Positions 32,481 to 41,931 of a stretch of 64,000 bases of DNA are shown here, piece by piece; positions within the stretch are counted from its first letter, which is position 1, and each line of letters starts with the position of its first letter. The DNA lies in assembly GCA_937897325.1 (NCBI GenBank), contig CALCOY010000015.1, forward strand, positions 1 through 64,000. The letters are read 5' to 3'. The position numbers were made by a program, and so were the translations under genes. Source of the stretch: an uncultured Shimia sp. Lineage in GTDB: Bacteria; Pseudomonadota; Alphaproteobacteria; Rhodobacterales; Rhodobacteraceae. The notes under the pieces are model-generated. The model had not been told where the DNA came from, searched no databases, and was given only the letters and a program-made list of their open reading frames with translations.

Positions 32481-32897
32481 TCATTCATAGCCCTGCATCT
32501 TCTCGGCCCGCAGTACCTGACCCAGAGGACTGTCTTCCTGCAGGCTATCATTTGTGCGCCACATGTGCATCAGGTTGGCAAAAAGAATCACCTGGATCAT
32601 GTCCTGCATCGCCCGTTCCACAGCTGTGAGCTGAACGATCATGTTGACGGCGTCCTGCAGGGTTTCACCCAGTTTCTGCGCCAATAGCCATGTTGAACCA
32701 GCTGTCCCAAGCGTTGCTTCCGAGACAAGGCCCTGTTCCTCCTGCGTGGTCACAAGCCATCGGAATATCGCATAGTGATTTAGCTGATCATCGCTGCGGA
32801 TGAAGCGATCTGCGTTCTCAAACACTTCCTGCACAAGCGTTTCGGCTAGATCTTCCACTGCCTCTTCAGCAGCAACAGATATTGCTTTCTCTGTCAT
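32481..32897 (-). CDS. hypothetical helical protein, T3SS border
   Basis: A 138-residue mostly helical soluble protein, Glu/Leu/Gln-rich, without known motif. ATG 32897 is preceded by GGGGTG; an in-frame start at 32912 is less supported. It follows the signal-peptide gene 32963-33922 on the same strand by 65 bases, so the two are probably co-transcribed. Its end lies next to the end of the convergent BamE-like gene. Function unknown. Confidence 0.68.
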   Translation of the reverse strand: MTEKAISVAAEEAVEDLAETLVQEVFENADRFIRSDDQLNHYAIFRWLVTTQEEQGLVSEATLGTAGSTWLLAQKLGETLQDAVNMIVQLTAVERAMQDMIQVILFANLMHMWRTNDSLQEDSPLGQVLRAEKMQGYE

Positions 32898-32962
32898 GTG
32901 ACACCCCGTCATTTCCCATGCGCCGAGATCTCGTTAAGCGGATCCAATGCGCGCCTTCTTTG

Positions 32963-33922
32963 TTACTCCAAACCCATCAACCCCCCAGCCGACAGCCCGT
33001 TGTCAAACAGCAGGTCGTAGTTCAGTTCCATCATCATGTTGACCGTACCAAGGCCGCTGGCAGCACCAACGCCGCCCCCGGTTCGTCTGACACGTTCGGC
33101 CAGAAGACCATCGACACCGCCGGCCATGTAACCTTCGCTCAGATAAGTATTCAGCTCGGGATAGCGCCGCTTTTCACCCTCGGTGAGCCCGATATCCATG
33201 CCAGCAAGCCAGAAAAGAATATCTTGGGATCCGATGACCTTCTGCATCAGATCGGGCGATGGCACTGCTTTTTCGCTGACAACTGAAACTGCAATCAAAC
33301 GCTCATCCGGCGAAAGATCCGCCCACGCATTTATGGTCCCGAAGGCCCACGCATCTACGCGCGAGATAAAGTGCTTCTCACCGTTGTTCTTTTCATAGAA
33401 AGAGCCATTGATCTCTTGCATCAAATTAGCGGCCTGATCGTTCCCAATGGTCATCTGCCGTGGATCGTCAGGAAGGTTGGCTTTCATCGCTTCCAGCATG
33501 ATCGCCCAACCCAAGTCACGCTCGGTCATACCGACGCCTATTTCGAATTGATTAACCATCGGATCGTCCGCGCTGGCCAGTTCAAGTGCGAGATTGTCTC
33601 CACCAACCATCATCTCAAGCAATTGGCGGTGCATTTCGGTCAGCCGCATGCGCGCTGATGGCAATTCAGCCGACATCGAGAGCGTCGCCATATCCACCAG
33701 AATCTTGCTGCTACGCTGAAACCAGTCCGGATACTCGGTTGTCGTGCGCGCCTGAGCGACTTGCGCTGTTATTTCCGCCTTTTGTTCATCTGTCACGTCA
33801 ATCTCAAGCGCTTGAAGTGATTGGATGAAACCCTCTTGGGGTCCTGCAGCGTGAAGCGCAGCCGCAGTCCACGCAAAAACTGCGACCAAAGCAAATGTCA
33901 GCCGATAAATGCGATATCCCAT
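32963..33922 (-). CDS. exported hypothetical protein
   Basis: A 319-residue protein with a signal peptide (LTFALVAVFAWTAAALHA, cleavage near residue 26) and a helical mature part rich in Met and Leu. No catalytic motif or family recognised. It is the first gene of a minus-strand pair at the right border of the T3SS genes. Its upstream region contains one TTCACA but no 11-bp partner. Function unknown. Confidence 0.75.
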   Translation of the reverse strand: MGYRIYRLTFALVAVFAWTAAALHAAGPQEGFIQSLQALEIDVTDEQKAEITAQVAQARTTTEYPDWFQRSSKILVDMATLSMSAELPSARMRLTEMHRQLLEMMVGGDNLALELASADDPMVNQFEIGVGMTERDLGWAIMLEAMKANLPDDPRQMTIGNDQAANLMQEINGSFYEKNNGEKHFISRVDAWAFGTINAWADLSPDERLIAVSVVSEKAVPSPDLMQKVIGSQDILFWLAGMDIGLTEGEKRRYPELNTYLSEGYMAGGVDGLLAERVRRTGGGVGAASGLGTVNMMMELNYDLLFDNGLSAGGLMGLE

Positions 33923-34073
33923 AAACTGATCATAAGCGTCATTTGTGAAACTGGTGTTGTGATGGCTTTCAAACGCCGCAGATCAAGCAAGAAGCCGCGC
34001 ACTTGAAACCTGACCGGGCACCGTTTCGCCGGTGTGCAAAGTCAAAGTCATCGCCGCACAACACGCAAGCTGT

Positions 34074-34853
34074 TTAGTTCGTACGGATGTCTTCCGACAT
34101 CAGGTTGATCGCCTGATCGCGCCACACCGCAAACACCTCGTCAGGGACGAGATCGGCATCCGGTGACTGCGTATCGGTTGAAACGGACCCAAGCGCCGTT
34201 GCAATCATCAACGAAACGGCGATGTCGCCGCGCTTCGACAGACCAACCCCTTCATCTGCATAGAGCGTCATCCGTTCCTCTTCAGGCAAACCAGCAAAGA
34301 ACGCGCCAGCCCTGACCAAAATCGATCCGGTTTTTTCCGCAGCTTCTGAAACCACCGTTTCAATCGTCTGCACCGCCGCAGGATAGCCAAGCGATCTTTG
34401 CGGCTTGATCGGAGGATTGGCGATGACAAAGGTCCGCGCCCCAGCCTCATTTGACAGAGTTGCGACAGTGGCAAGATTGTTCATCAGCTTTTCGCGCCAG
34501 TTGACAGGCAGATCCGCCAACATGCTGGCTTTCAGGACCACGAAAGCTGGCTCTTCCTTGGAAAACCGTTCTCGCAGGCTTTCAACGCCTGCGACATCAT
34601 TCGCCCAGAAAGGAACGCCCCAAACCGGCGGGAAAACATTCAAACGGGGTGCGGATGCGGATTTCGTGCCAATCGCTTCCACATCGTTCAAGATCCCGGG
34701 GCTCAACGCAAAGCCGCGGCCTATGAACACCACCCTGTCCCCCCGGTTCGACCCAAAGCTTAGATCGATGTCACCGTTCAAACCCATATCAAACAGCCGG
34801 GTCGCGCCAAACATCAGCACGAAAAACCCGACAAGTGCAACGACACGCCCCAT
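34074..34853 (-). CDS. membrane-anchored hypothetical protein (possible SGNH-like fold)
   Basis: A 259-residue protein with an N-terminal hydrophobic anchor (VVALVGFFVLMFGATRLF) and an extracytoplasmic domain. A late stretch, YADEGVGLSKRGDIAVS, looks like a degenerate version of the D-x-x-H-L-S-x-x-G block of SGNH hydrolases, but the usual His is absent and no GDS block is clear. It lies 9 bases downstream of ychF on the same strand. Function unknown; enzymatic activity is doubtful. Confidence 0.65.
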   Translation of the reverse strand: MGRVVALVGFFVLMFGATRLFDMGLNGDIDLSFGSNRGDRVVFIGRGFALSPGILNDVEAIGTKSASAPRLNVFPPVWGVPFWANDVAGVESLRERFSKEEPAFVVLKASMLADLPVNWREKLMNNLATVATLSNEAGARTFVIANPPIKPQRSLGYPAAVQTIETVVSEAAEKTGSILVRAGAFFAGLPEEERMTLYADEGVGLSKRGDIAVSLMIATALGSVSTDTQSPDADLVPDEVFAVWRDQAINLMSEDIRTN

Positions 34854-34862
34854 GCCATACCC

Positions 34863-35960
34863 TTACGTGTTAAAGAGAAAGTGCAATACGTCACCGTCCT
34901 TTACAACATAGCTCTTCCCCTCGGCGCGCATCTTGCCCGCCTCCTTTGCAGCCTGTTCGCCTCCCAAAGCGACAAAATCATCGTAAGCGATTGTTTCGGC
35001 CCGAATAAAGCCTTTCTCGAAATCACCGTGAATTACACCCGCCGCCGCCGGCGCCGTGGTGCCGTGTTTGATTGTCCAGGCACGTGTCTCTTTCGGCCCA
35101 ACGGTGAAGTATGTTTCGAGCTGCAAAAGCTGATATCCGGCCTGGATAAGCCGATCCAGACCCGCCTCAACCAAGCCCATTTCCTCAAGGAACATCCCGG
35201 CTTCTTCCGGGTCAAGCTGGCTGATCTCTTCCTCGATCTTCGCGCTGATGACCACATGCGCATTGCCTTCAGCCGCTGCCATTTGAGCGACCTTGGCCGA
35301 CAGATCATTACCCTCGGCCGCCTCATCCTCGCCGACGTTGCAAACATAAAGAATTGGCTTTGTCGTCAGAAGCTGCAGCATTTTCCAAGCTCTAAGGTCA
35401 TCTGTCTCGATCCCAACCAATCGAGCAGGCTTGCCCTGTTCAAGCTTTTCAAGCGCCATTTTCATCAGGCGTTCCTGCTGCACCGCCTCCTTGTCGCCGC
35501 CACGCACTTTGCGCACAATATTCTGAAGCCGCTTTTCGAGGCTTTCGATGTCGGCCAGCATCAATTCTGTTTCGATGGTTTGCGCATCTTCGAAAGGATC
35601 CACACGCCCTTCGACATGAGTGACATCCCCATCCTCAAAACACCGCAGCACATGCGCGATCGCATCGACTTCACGGATGTTGGCCAAGAACTGATTTCCA
35701 AGCCCCTCGCCCTTGGATGCGCCCTTAACCAGTCCGGCGATATCTACAAAAGTCATGCGGGTCGGAATGATCTGCGCGGATTTCCCGATGCCAGCCAGCT
35801 TGTCCAAACGGGAGTCGGGCACAGCGACTTCGCCCACGTTAGGTTCGATCGTGCAAAAGGGAAAATTGGCCGCCTGTGCCGCCGCAGTCTTGGTCAGCGC
35901 GTTAAACAGGGTCGATTTGCCGACATTCGGCAATCCGACGATGCCCATCTTGAATCCCAT
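34863..35960 (-). CDS. ychF: redox-regulated ATPase/GTPase YchF
   Basis: A 365-residue Obg-family P-loop protein. Walker A is GLPNVGKST (about residues 8-16), DIAGLVKG is switch II/G3, NVGE stands in the G4 region where YchF keeps NxxE (preferring ATP), and a coiled coil follows. The C-terminal TGS domain ends DGDVLHFLFNT. Length and all blocks match E. coli YchF/human OLA1, a ribosome-associated ATPase. Marks the return to housekeeping genes right of the T3SS region. Confidence 0.97.
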   Translation of the reverse strand: MGFKMGIVGLPNVGKSTLFNALTKTAAAQAANFPFCTIEPNVGEVAVPDSRLDKLAGIGKSAQIIPTRMTFVDIAGLVKGASKGEGLGNQFLANIREVDAIAHVLRCFEDGDVTHVEGRVDPFEDAQTIETELMLADIESLEKRLQNIVRKVRGGDKEAVQQERLMKMALEKLEQGKPARLVGIETDDLRAWKMLQLLTTKPILYVCNVGEDEAAEGNDLSAKVAQMAAAEGNAHVVISAKIEEEISQLDPEEAGMFLEEMGLVEAGLDRLIQAGYQLLQLETYFTVGPKETRAWTIKHGTTAPAAAGVIHGDFEKGFIRAETIAYDDFVALGGEQAAKEAGKMRAEGKSYVVKDGDVLHFLFNT

Positions 35961-36087
35961 GGCCGCTTCCTTCGCTTAAATCCGGCCTGCTTCTAACAGG
36001 GTCGTGCAAAGGCGCAAGATCAGTGGTGGGATTGATCTTCACCCACACTTGCGGCACATCGACTGAGATCTATCCTAAGGACACCTC

Positions 36088-36879
36088 ATGACTCGCATCG
36101 CCCGCACCTTTGAAGCCCTCAAAGCGCAGAACAAAAAGGCATTTGTCAGCTACATAATGGCGGGCGACCCGGATTTCGAAACCGCACTTGAGATCATGAA
36201 AGGTCTGCCCGACGCAGGTGTTGACGTTATCGAGCTTGGCTTGCCCTTCACCGATCCAATGGCAGACGGACCGACCATTCAGCTTGCCGGACAGCGCGCC
36301 CTGGAAGGTGGTATGACTCTGGAGCGCACTTTGGAAACCGTCAGAGTCTTTCGCGAAGACAATGATAAGACCCCAATCGTGCTTATGGGTTACTACAATC
36401 CGATCTACAATTGTGGCGTGGATCAGTTTCTAACAAAGGCCAAAGAGGCAGGCGTGGATGGGCTGATCGTCGTAGACCTGCCCCCGGAAGAGGACAGCGA
36501 ATTGTGCATTCCTGCCCTTGCCGCCGATATCGACTTTATTCGCCTTGCGACGCCCACAACCGATGACGAACGCCTTCCACGTGTGCTGCAAAACACCTCT
36601 GGCTTTGTCTACTATGTGTCGATAACCGGGATTACAGGTGCTGCAGAAGCCCAAGCCAAAGACGTTGCCCCCGAAGTGGCCCGCATCAAGGCAGCGACGG
36701 ATTTGCCTATTATTGTGGGATTCGGAATCAACACGGCTGAAAAATCCAAAGCCATCGCAGAGGTCGCAGATGGCGCTGTCGTCGGATCGGCGATTGTCTC
36801 AAAGATCGCAGCAGGCGATGCCCCTGCGGATGTGCTGACCTTTGTCAAAAATCTCGCCGATGGTGCCCATCAGGCCTAG
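36088..36879 (+). CDS. trpA: tryptophan synthase alpha chain
   Basis: A 263-residue TIM-barrel enzyme cleaving indole-3-glycerol phosphate to indole and glyceraldehyde 3-phosphate. The signature [23 protein letters not shown] carries the catalytic Glu; the second catalytic Asp lies in the [11 protein letters not shown] block; the phosphate-binding GFGI follows. AAGGACACCTC precedes the ATG. trpB is not adjacent, as in many Rhodobacteraceae where trpA is separate. Confidence 0.97.
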   Translation: MTRIARTFEALKAQNKKAFVSYIMAGDPDFETALEIMKGLPDAGVDVIELGLPFTDPMADGPTIQLAGQRALEGGMTLERTLETVRVFREDNDKTPIVLMGYYNPIYNCGVDQFLTKAKEAGVDGLIVVDLPPEEDSELCIPALAADIDFIRLATPTTDDERLPRVLQNTSGFVYYVSITGITGAAEAQAKDVAPEVARIKAATDLPIIVGFGINTAEKSKAIAEVADGAVVGSAIVSKIAAGDAPADVLTFVKNLADGAHQA

Positions 36880-37299
36880 GTGTTTAGTCCCGGCCTCATA
36901 GCAAATAGATGACGCGCGCGGCGGGGCCGATGGCGGATAGGAAGGGCTTCGGGCAGGTTGCGTCCATTGCCCGGCACGGCATCACGCGTTGATTTCCCGA
37001 GAGGGGGCCGACCGTTTTGCTTCGCCTCCATCTTTTATGACGGATGTGGAATGTCTTGTGCGGGGCCAAAGGCAGCGGGTTCGGCGGGCCACCGTAAGCC
37101 ATTGCGATGGATGAGGATAATCCCATGCAGCACATGCCGGTCCTGACCGCGCGGCTGGCCATGGGACTTGGGATCTGGGAAAGAAAAGCTCAAGACGCGC
37201 CATCCGCACATCGCTCAACCAGAAAAGATCAGACACTTTCCCCGCTGGCACCCAGACCCGTGAATCAAACTCCACAGCGGACATCAATGGGCTCGGAGG
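36880..37299. other. 420-base intergenic region without a supported gene
   Basis: Several overlapping short open frames exist on both strands but none has a ribosome site, consistent length or known family. The minus-strand frame at 36896-37162 is unusually rich in Pro, Arg and Cys. It could be the remains of a gene. No RNA structure or terminator was recognised. Confidence 0.5.
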
Positions 37300-37743
37300 C
37301 TAGTCTTTCTGTACGAGGTAGTGGCGCATCTCGCGCAGCAACGGCACGACCTCGCGCACCCGCTCTTCACCAAGACTGTCGACGATTTGCCCTATCATCG
37401 GAGCGATCGCACTGATGGCTTGCTCCCGCGCCTTGTTGCCCGCCGGGCTGATCGCGACCATTTTGCGTCGGGCATCCTCCCAATCGGGCCGGACATGAAT
37501 GTGACCGGCCCATTCCAGCTTGTTCAGCGTGTTGGTCATAGCGCCCCGGGTCACGTTGAAGATCTCGGCCAGTTGCGCCGGCGTGCGTTCACCTTCATGC
37601 CAGGACAAATGGTTCAGCACCGAAAAATGCGAAATCTCCATACCCTTTGGCAAAACCTTACCGAGCCTGTTCCGAACAATCTGATCGGCAGCAAGCATCT
37701 CGCTTAGAAGCAATATCGCCAAAGCATTTTTTGAATCGCTCAT
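37300..37743 (-). CDS. MarR-family transcriptional regulator
   Basis: A 147-residue winged-helix regulator: the central RTPAQLAEIFNVTRGAMTNTLNKLEWAGHIHVRPDWEDARRK has the helix-turn-helix and the wing with D-x-R typical of MarR. Start overlaps the stop of the upstream nitrilase-like gene by ATGA, making it last in the comF-grxC-nit-marR unit. Ligand and targets unknown. Confidence 0.92.
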   Translation of the reverse strand: MSDSKNALAILLLSEMLAADQIVRNRLGKVLPKGMEISHFSVLNHLSWHEGERTPAQLAEIFNVTRGAMTNTLNKLEWAGHIHVRPDWEDARRKMVAISPAGNKAREQAISAIAPMIGQIVDSLGEERVREVVPLLREMRHYLVQKD

Positions 37744-38579
37744 CCCGCCCGCGGGGCTTCGAACACACGCGCATTCGCCAGGGCCGGAACCCTGCGCCGT
37801 GCCTCAGCAACCTTTCCCAGATCCAGATCGAAGATATAAACGCCAGTCTCTTGCCCCGCGTCAAGAACTACCTCGCCCCACGGATCGACCACCAGAGAAT
37901 GCCCAAATGTTTGTCTGCGTTTACCCGCAACGGCCTCATGGTGACCCGTTTGTGCAGGCGCGAGCACCCAACAACCCGTTTCGATCGCGCGTGCCCGCAA
38001 CAGACTGTGCCAATGTGCAGCGCCCGTTACCGGGGAGAATGCCGCAGGGTATGTCAGGACCTCCGCACCCGCTTTGGCCAAAGCATTCGCAAGCAGCGGA
38101 AAACGCAGGTCATAGCAAACCGACATGCCGATCTTCGCGAAACCTGCATCCGCGACAATAGCCTGTTCACCTGGCCTGTAGCCATCGGACTCTCTGTAGG
38201 TTTCGCTTTCGTCGATCTGAACGTCGAACATGTGGATCTTATCGTAGCGGGCCCGAATCGCGCCATCAGGCCCGATCAGAAAGGAGCGGTTCGCAAAGCG
38301 TCCCCGCGCATCATCTGTCGCCAGGCCCAGTGACCCAATCAGAATATGCACCCCCTCATCTGCTGCCTTCGTCCGTACTGCCGCGAGGGTGATGTCATCC
38401 CGTTCGCGCACTAAAACAGCGCGTTGCTGATCGCGTGAGGTCGAAACGCAATTGCTTACTTCAGGCGTCAGAACAAAGGTTGCTCCTCGATCGATCGCTT
38501 GATCGATCAACCTCACCGTGGTGGACAGGTTTTCAACCGGATCGTCAGAGGCACAAAGTTGAAGGAGAGCCGCTTTCAT
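37740..38579 (-). CDS. carbon-nitrogen hydrolase, deaminated-glutathione amidase type
   Basis: A 279-residue nitrilase-superfamily enzyme with the catalytic triad Glu (in TPEVSN, about residue 40), Lys (in RYDKIHMFD) and Cys (in SVCYDLRFP). The YDKIHMFD and CYDLRFP wording is that of the Nit1 branch, which hydrolyses deaminated glutathione. ATG 38579 overlaps the glutaredoxin stop (ATGA). Linkage to glutaredoxin fits a glutathione-repair role. Confidence 0.92.
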   Translation of the reverse strand: MKAALLQLCASDDPVENLSTTVRLIDQAIDRGATFVLTPEVSNCVSTSRDQQRAVLVRERDDITLAAVRTKAADEGVHILIGSLGLATDDARGRFANRSFLIGPDGAIRARYDKIHMFDVQIDESETYRESDGYRPGEQAIVADAGFAKIGMSVCYDLRFPLLANALAKAGAEVLTYPAAFSPVTGAAHWHSLLRARAIETGCWVLAPAQTGHHEAVAGKRRQTFGHSLVVDPWGEVVLDAGQETGVYIFDLDLGKVAEARRRVPALANARVFEAPRAG

Positions 38580-38836
38580 AAGGCCGCAAGCAGCGGATCC
38601 AGCTTCCCCGAACGCTCCAGCGCATAAAGGTCGTCGCATCCGCCCACATGGGTTTCACCAACAAAGATCTGCGGAACCGTGCGTCCACCATTCGCGCGTT
38701 CAATCATCTCGGCCTTACGATCCGGTTGCGCCATCACGTCGATCTCGGCATAGGAAACACCTTTCTGATCAAGAAGACGTTTTGCAGCGTGGCAGAATCC
38801 GCAAAGCGGCGAGGTGTATATTTCGACGGCTTTCAT
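38576..38836 (-). CDS. grxC: glutaredoxin 3
   Basis: An 86-residue thioredoxin-fold protein with a near-canonical active site CGFC (family usually CPYC), the cis-proline motif TVPQIFV and the C-terminal glutathione-binding GGCDDL. Reduces disulphides with glutathione. It is co-transcribed with the downstream amidase. Confidence 0.96.
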   Translation of the reverse strand: MKAVEIYTSPLCGFCHAAKRLLDQKGVSYAEIDVMAQPDRKAEMIERANGGRTVPQIFVGETHVGGCDDLYALERSGKLDPLLAAL

Positions 38837-38873
38837 AGTTTACGGGTCCAAAACTGTTTATCGATAGACAGAT

Positions 38874-39596
38874 TTAGGCCGGTTTTGTCACCCGCGCCAG
38901 TGCCAGAACGGAAACCGACTGTGCACCCGCTGCATGGCAAGCATGAGTTGCCGCCTCGAACGTCGCGCCAGATGTCATCACATCATCGACCAAAAGCAGT
39001 GGCCGTCCGACAATCTGGGATCTGCGTTTTGGGTGCACGGCGATGCTACCGGAAAGCATTTCGAAGCGTTGGGCCTTGTTCAAGCCATCGAGCGACCGGG
39101 TCGCCTTTGGCCGGATCAGCAGATCCGGGCTACATGAAAGGCCTGCCTTCGTGGCCAACACATTGGCAAGAAGGGCAGATTGGTTCGATTTCCGTTTCAG
39201 AAGGCGCATCCAATGCAGCGGGATAGGCGCCACCAACATGTTCGGCTCAAGGATGTCCTGCGCGGCGTTCATCATCCAAGTCGCCGCTGATGTTGCGATC
39301 TCGTGCCGGTCCCCGTGTTTCAGGCCCAGAACAAGGCGGCGCCCGATGCCGTCATACTCAAAGATGGCACGCCCCTTGGCCCATGGCCGAGGCCTCTGCA
39401 TGCAATCGTCGCAAAGCTCATCATCATCCGAAGTCCCAAGCAGTCCGATACCACAGCTTTGACAGACTACCCCTCCAATAAATGGTGTATCCCGCCAACA
39501 TGGGCCGCATAGGCCCAACTCAACATCAACCGCTGTACCGCAACCGATGCAGAGCGGCGGATAGATCGCAGCCAAAGCCGTTTGAACAAAACCCAT
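38874..39596 (-). CDS. comF: ComF family phosphoribosyltransferase-like protein
   Basis: A 240-residue protein with an N-terminal zinc-finger-like part (CIGC, CGPC, CQSC, CDDC pairs) and a C-terminal PRTase signature LLLVDDVMTSGATF. I chose ATG 39596; a much longer open frame runs upstream but overlaps the divergent methyltransferase gene. ComF proteins act in DNA uptake in some species; in Rhodobacteraceae this comF-grxC-nit order is common. Confidence 0.93.
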   Translation of the reverse strand: MGFVQTALAAIYPPLCIGCGTAVDVELGLCGPCWRDTPFIGGVVCQSCGIGLLGTSDDDELCDDCMQRPRPWAKGRAIFEYDGIGRRLVLGLKHGDRHEIATSAATWMMNAAQDILEPNMLVAPIPLHWMRLLKRKSNQSALLANVLATKAGLSCSPDLLIRPKATRSLDGLNKAQRFEMLSGSIAVHPKRRSQIVGRPLLLVDDVMTSGATFEAATHACHAAGAQSVSVLALARVTKPA

Positions 39597-39617
39597 CCCA
39601 AACCTATCCTCTCTTCC

Positions 39618-40439
39618 ATGACAGAAACGCCGCGAATGACCGACACAATTGCCCTCGCCCGCAATCGTAAGCGCGCCAAGGGGTCTGACCTGTTCCTGCA
39701 AAAGGCCGCCGCTGATGAGGTTCAGGATCGGCTGCTTCTGGTTAAAAAAGTCTTCAGAAGCCCCGCTCTTGTGACACCTTTTGCCAGTGTCTGGCCGCAA
39801 GACATCCTGAACCAAGCCAGTATCGTTCAAGATGAAGACATCCTGCCACTGCGGCAAACTGCCCACGATCTGGTCATCCACAGTCTTGCGCTGCACTGGG
39901 CAAACGATCCTGTAGGGCAGCTCATCCAGTGCAAACGGGCGCTGACGCCCGACGGGCTTTTCATCGGGTTCACGCTGGCCGGACAAACCCTGCATGAATT
40001 GCGATCCAGCCTGGCACAAGCCGAAAGCGAAGTGGTTGGAGGGCTGTCACCAAGGGTGGCGCCCATGCCCGAGATACGAGACCTCGGAGCGCTTCTCCAA
40101 AGGGCCGGTTTCGCGATGCCTGTAGCAGATTCTGTAATGATCAAAACAAGTTATGATGACATGTGGGCGTTGACCCGCGATCTGCGCAAGATGGGGGAAA
40201 GCAACGCGTTGGCCGGGCGTCTGCGCCACTGCACACCGCCGTCGGTGATGAAGCGCGCTGCCCAGATTTATAAGACCAACTATGGGACTGATGACAATCG
40301 GGTTACGGCAACGTTTGAACTCGTAGTTCTCACCGGCTGGGCCCCGGATGAAAGCCAACCCAAACCCCTCCGCCCCGGATCGGCAGAGGCGCGACTTGCG
40401 GATGTACTCAAGACATCCGAGGTCAAGTTGTCTGATTGA
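39618..40439 (+). CDS. BioC/NDUFAF5-type SAM-dependent methyltransferase-like protein
   Basis: A 273-residue protein. Its N-terminus (LARNRKRAKGSDLFLQKAAADEVQDRL) and HDLVIHSLALHWANDPVGQL block match the BioC/NDUFAF5 group, in which some members are hydroxylases or methyltransferases for respiratory complex I assembly. Motif I is not a clean glycine loop, so methylation may be lost. Starts at ATG 39618 or 39636. Divergent from comF by 21 bases and upstream of hemH. Confidence 0.8.
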   Translation: MTETPRMTDTIALARNRKRAKGSDLFLQKAAADEVQDRLLLVKKVFRSPALVTPFASVWPQDILNQASIVQDEDILPLRQTAHDLVIHSLALHWANDPVGQLIQCKRALTPDGLFIGFTLAGQTLHELRSSLAQAESEVVGGLSPRVAPMPEIRDLGALLQRAGFAMPVADSVMIKTSYDDMWALTRDLRKMGESNALAGRLRHCTPPSVMKRAAQIYKTNYGTDDNRVTATFELVVLTGWAPDESQPKPLRPGSAEARLADVLKTSEVKLSD

Positions 40440-40488
40440 CCTGCCTTGAAATCCGCTTATCTGATCCGTATCGCAACAACGAGATGCC

Positions 40489-41553
40489 ATGATGCTGGAC
40501 ACGACCAAAACGGCGACGCGCCCGATCCACGCCGACCAAGACCATCCGGCTGTCCCTGCAGAACGGGTCGGCATCCTCCTTGCAAATCTCGGCACGCCCG
40601 ACGGTTACGATTATTGGTCAATGCGGCGCTATCTGAATGAATTCCTGTCTGATCGCCGCGTCATCGACTACAGCCCGTTCATCTGGCAGCCGCTGCTGCA
40701 GCTTATCATCCTAACAAAACGCCCGTTTTCGTCAGGTGCTGCATACAAGTCGATCTGGAATGAAGAGGCTGGCGAAAGCCCCCTCATGACGATCACAAAG
40801 CAGCAGACCTCCAAGATCCGCGAAGCTATGCAGGCCCGCTATGGCGATCAGGTGGTCGTCGATTTCTGCATGCGCTACGGCAATCCGTCCACAAAATCCA
40901 AAGTGCGCGAAATGGCGAAAGCAGGATGTCAGAAGATCCTATTCTTCCCGCTGTATCCACATTATGCCGGGGCAACGTCAGCCACAGCCAATGATCAGTT
41001 CTTCCGCGCGCTGATGGAAGAAAAGTGGCAACCCATCACCCGTACCGTCGAACCTTACTTCGCGCATTCAAAATACATTGAGGCATTGGCCCAATCGATC
41101 GAACGCGCCTATTCAAACCTTGAGGATCGTCCAGACGTTTTGGTCTGTTCCTATCACGGTGTGCCAAAGCGCTATCTGATGGAGGGTGATCCCTACCATT
41201 GCCAGTGCCAGAAGACGACCCGCCTCCTGAAAGAGCGTCTTGGCTGGGCGGATACGGATATCACCACCACCTTCCAATCACGCTTCGGCCCGGAAGAATG
41301 GCTAAAGCCTTACACTGTGGAAGAAGTGGCGCGACTGGCCGAGGAGGGTAAGAAGAAAATCGCCGTATGCGCGCCTGCCTTTTCAGCCGATTGCATTGAG
41401 ACGCTCGAAGAGATCAACGAAGAGATCAAGGAAAGCTTTGAGGAAGCAGGTGGGGAGCAGTTTACCTACATTCCCTGTCTCAATGACAACCACGCCCACA
41501 TTGAAGCGCTGTCTACGGTGATCGAAGAGAATCTCAAGGGCTGGTTGGACTAA
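40489..41553 (+). CDS. hemH: ferrochelatase
   Basis: A 354-residue enzyme inserting ferrous iron into protoporphyrin IX, the last step of haem synthesis. It shows ILLANLGTPDG at the N-terminus, the catalytic His in CSYHGVPKRY, and the Glu-rich block CAPAFSADCIETLEEI. Two adjacent ATGs (40489, 40492) are equally possible. A bidirectional terminator follows. Confidence 0.97.
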   Translation: MMLDTTKTATRPIHADQDHPAVPAERVGILLANLGTPDGYDYWSMRRYLNEFLSDRRVIDYSPFIWQPLLQLIILTKRPFSSGAAYKSIWNEEAGESPLMTITKQQTSKIREAMQARYGDQVVVDFCMRYGNPSTKSKVREMAKAGCQKILFFPLYPHYAGATSATANDQFFRALMEEKWQPITRTVEPYFAHSKYIEALAQSIERAYSNLEDRPDVLVCSYHGVPKRYLMEGDPYHCQCQKTTRLLKERLGWADTDITTTFQSRFGPEEWLKPYTVEEVARLAEEGKKKIAVCAPAFSADCIETLEEINEEIKESFEEAGGEQFTYIPCLNDNHAHIEALSTVIEENLKGWLD

Positions 41554-41565
41554 CTCAAAACGCAA

Positions 41566-41591
41566 AAAAGGCAGGGTCTCCCCTGCCTTTT
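41566..41591. terminator. bidirectional terminator between hemH and the small exported gene
   Basis: AAAAGGCAGGG at 41566-41576 pairs perfectly with CCCTGCCTTTT at 41581-41591 around a 4-base loop. The A and T flanks make it work for both converging genes. Confidence 0.88.
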
Positions 41592-41612
41592 CCGTTAACC
41601 AGATAAAATATC

Positions 41613-41792
41613 TTAGTCAGCTGCAACAGCCAGAACGACGGCCAGCAGGAGCAGTGGGATCAGAAGCCCACCGGACGAGCTGTTCGCCTCTTCAACGATC
41701 ACAGGTGGTGCCACGATCGGCTCTTCGAGCGAGCCGGCGAAAGCTGTTGACGCCGCGGCCGTCAAAGCAGCAGCGAGAACGAGTTTTTTCAT
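41613..41792 (-). CDS. small exported protein with C-terminal membrane helix
   Basis: A 59-residue protein: signal peptide (MKKLVLAAALTAAASTAFA), a short acidic/Pro linker, then GGLLIPLLLLAVVLAVA as a membrane helix. GGAGG lies 6 bases before ATG 41792. Such mini-proteins commonly accompany hemH in the Roseobacter group. Function unknown. Confidence 0.85.
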   Translation of the reverse strand: MKKLVLAAALTAAASTAFAGSLEEPIVAPPVIVEEANSSSGGLLIPLLLLAVVLAVAAD

Positions 41793-41931
41793 CTTAGACC
41801 TCCAGTTACGCGCGCTAGCAAAATTTGCTTGCACGCACTCAAGACTTACCTCGTACTCTTCGGTTAAGCAGCAAACATGGTCGAATGCAAACCGAGTCGA
41901 TCTGCTAAGGTTATGATCTCATTGCGTGTCG

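Noticed and set aside
33962-34006. 14-residue basic open frame between 33922 and 34074
   Set aside because: Too short and without a convincing ribosome site to support as a gene.
33923-34073. TTCACA near 33940 as another phased box
   Set aside because: The only similar hexamer nearby is 14 bp away, not 11, so it does not fit the pattern.
34881-35996. 371-codon plus-strand frame opposite ychF
   Set aside because: Shadow of a highly conserved gene; composition unlike real proteins.
38874-40019. Long 381-residue version of ComF
   Set aside because: The extra 141 residues overlap the divergent methyltransferase gene and resemble no protein; ATG 39596 fits the family.
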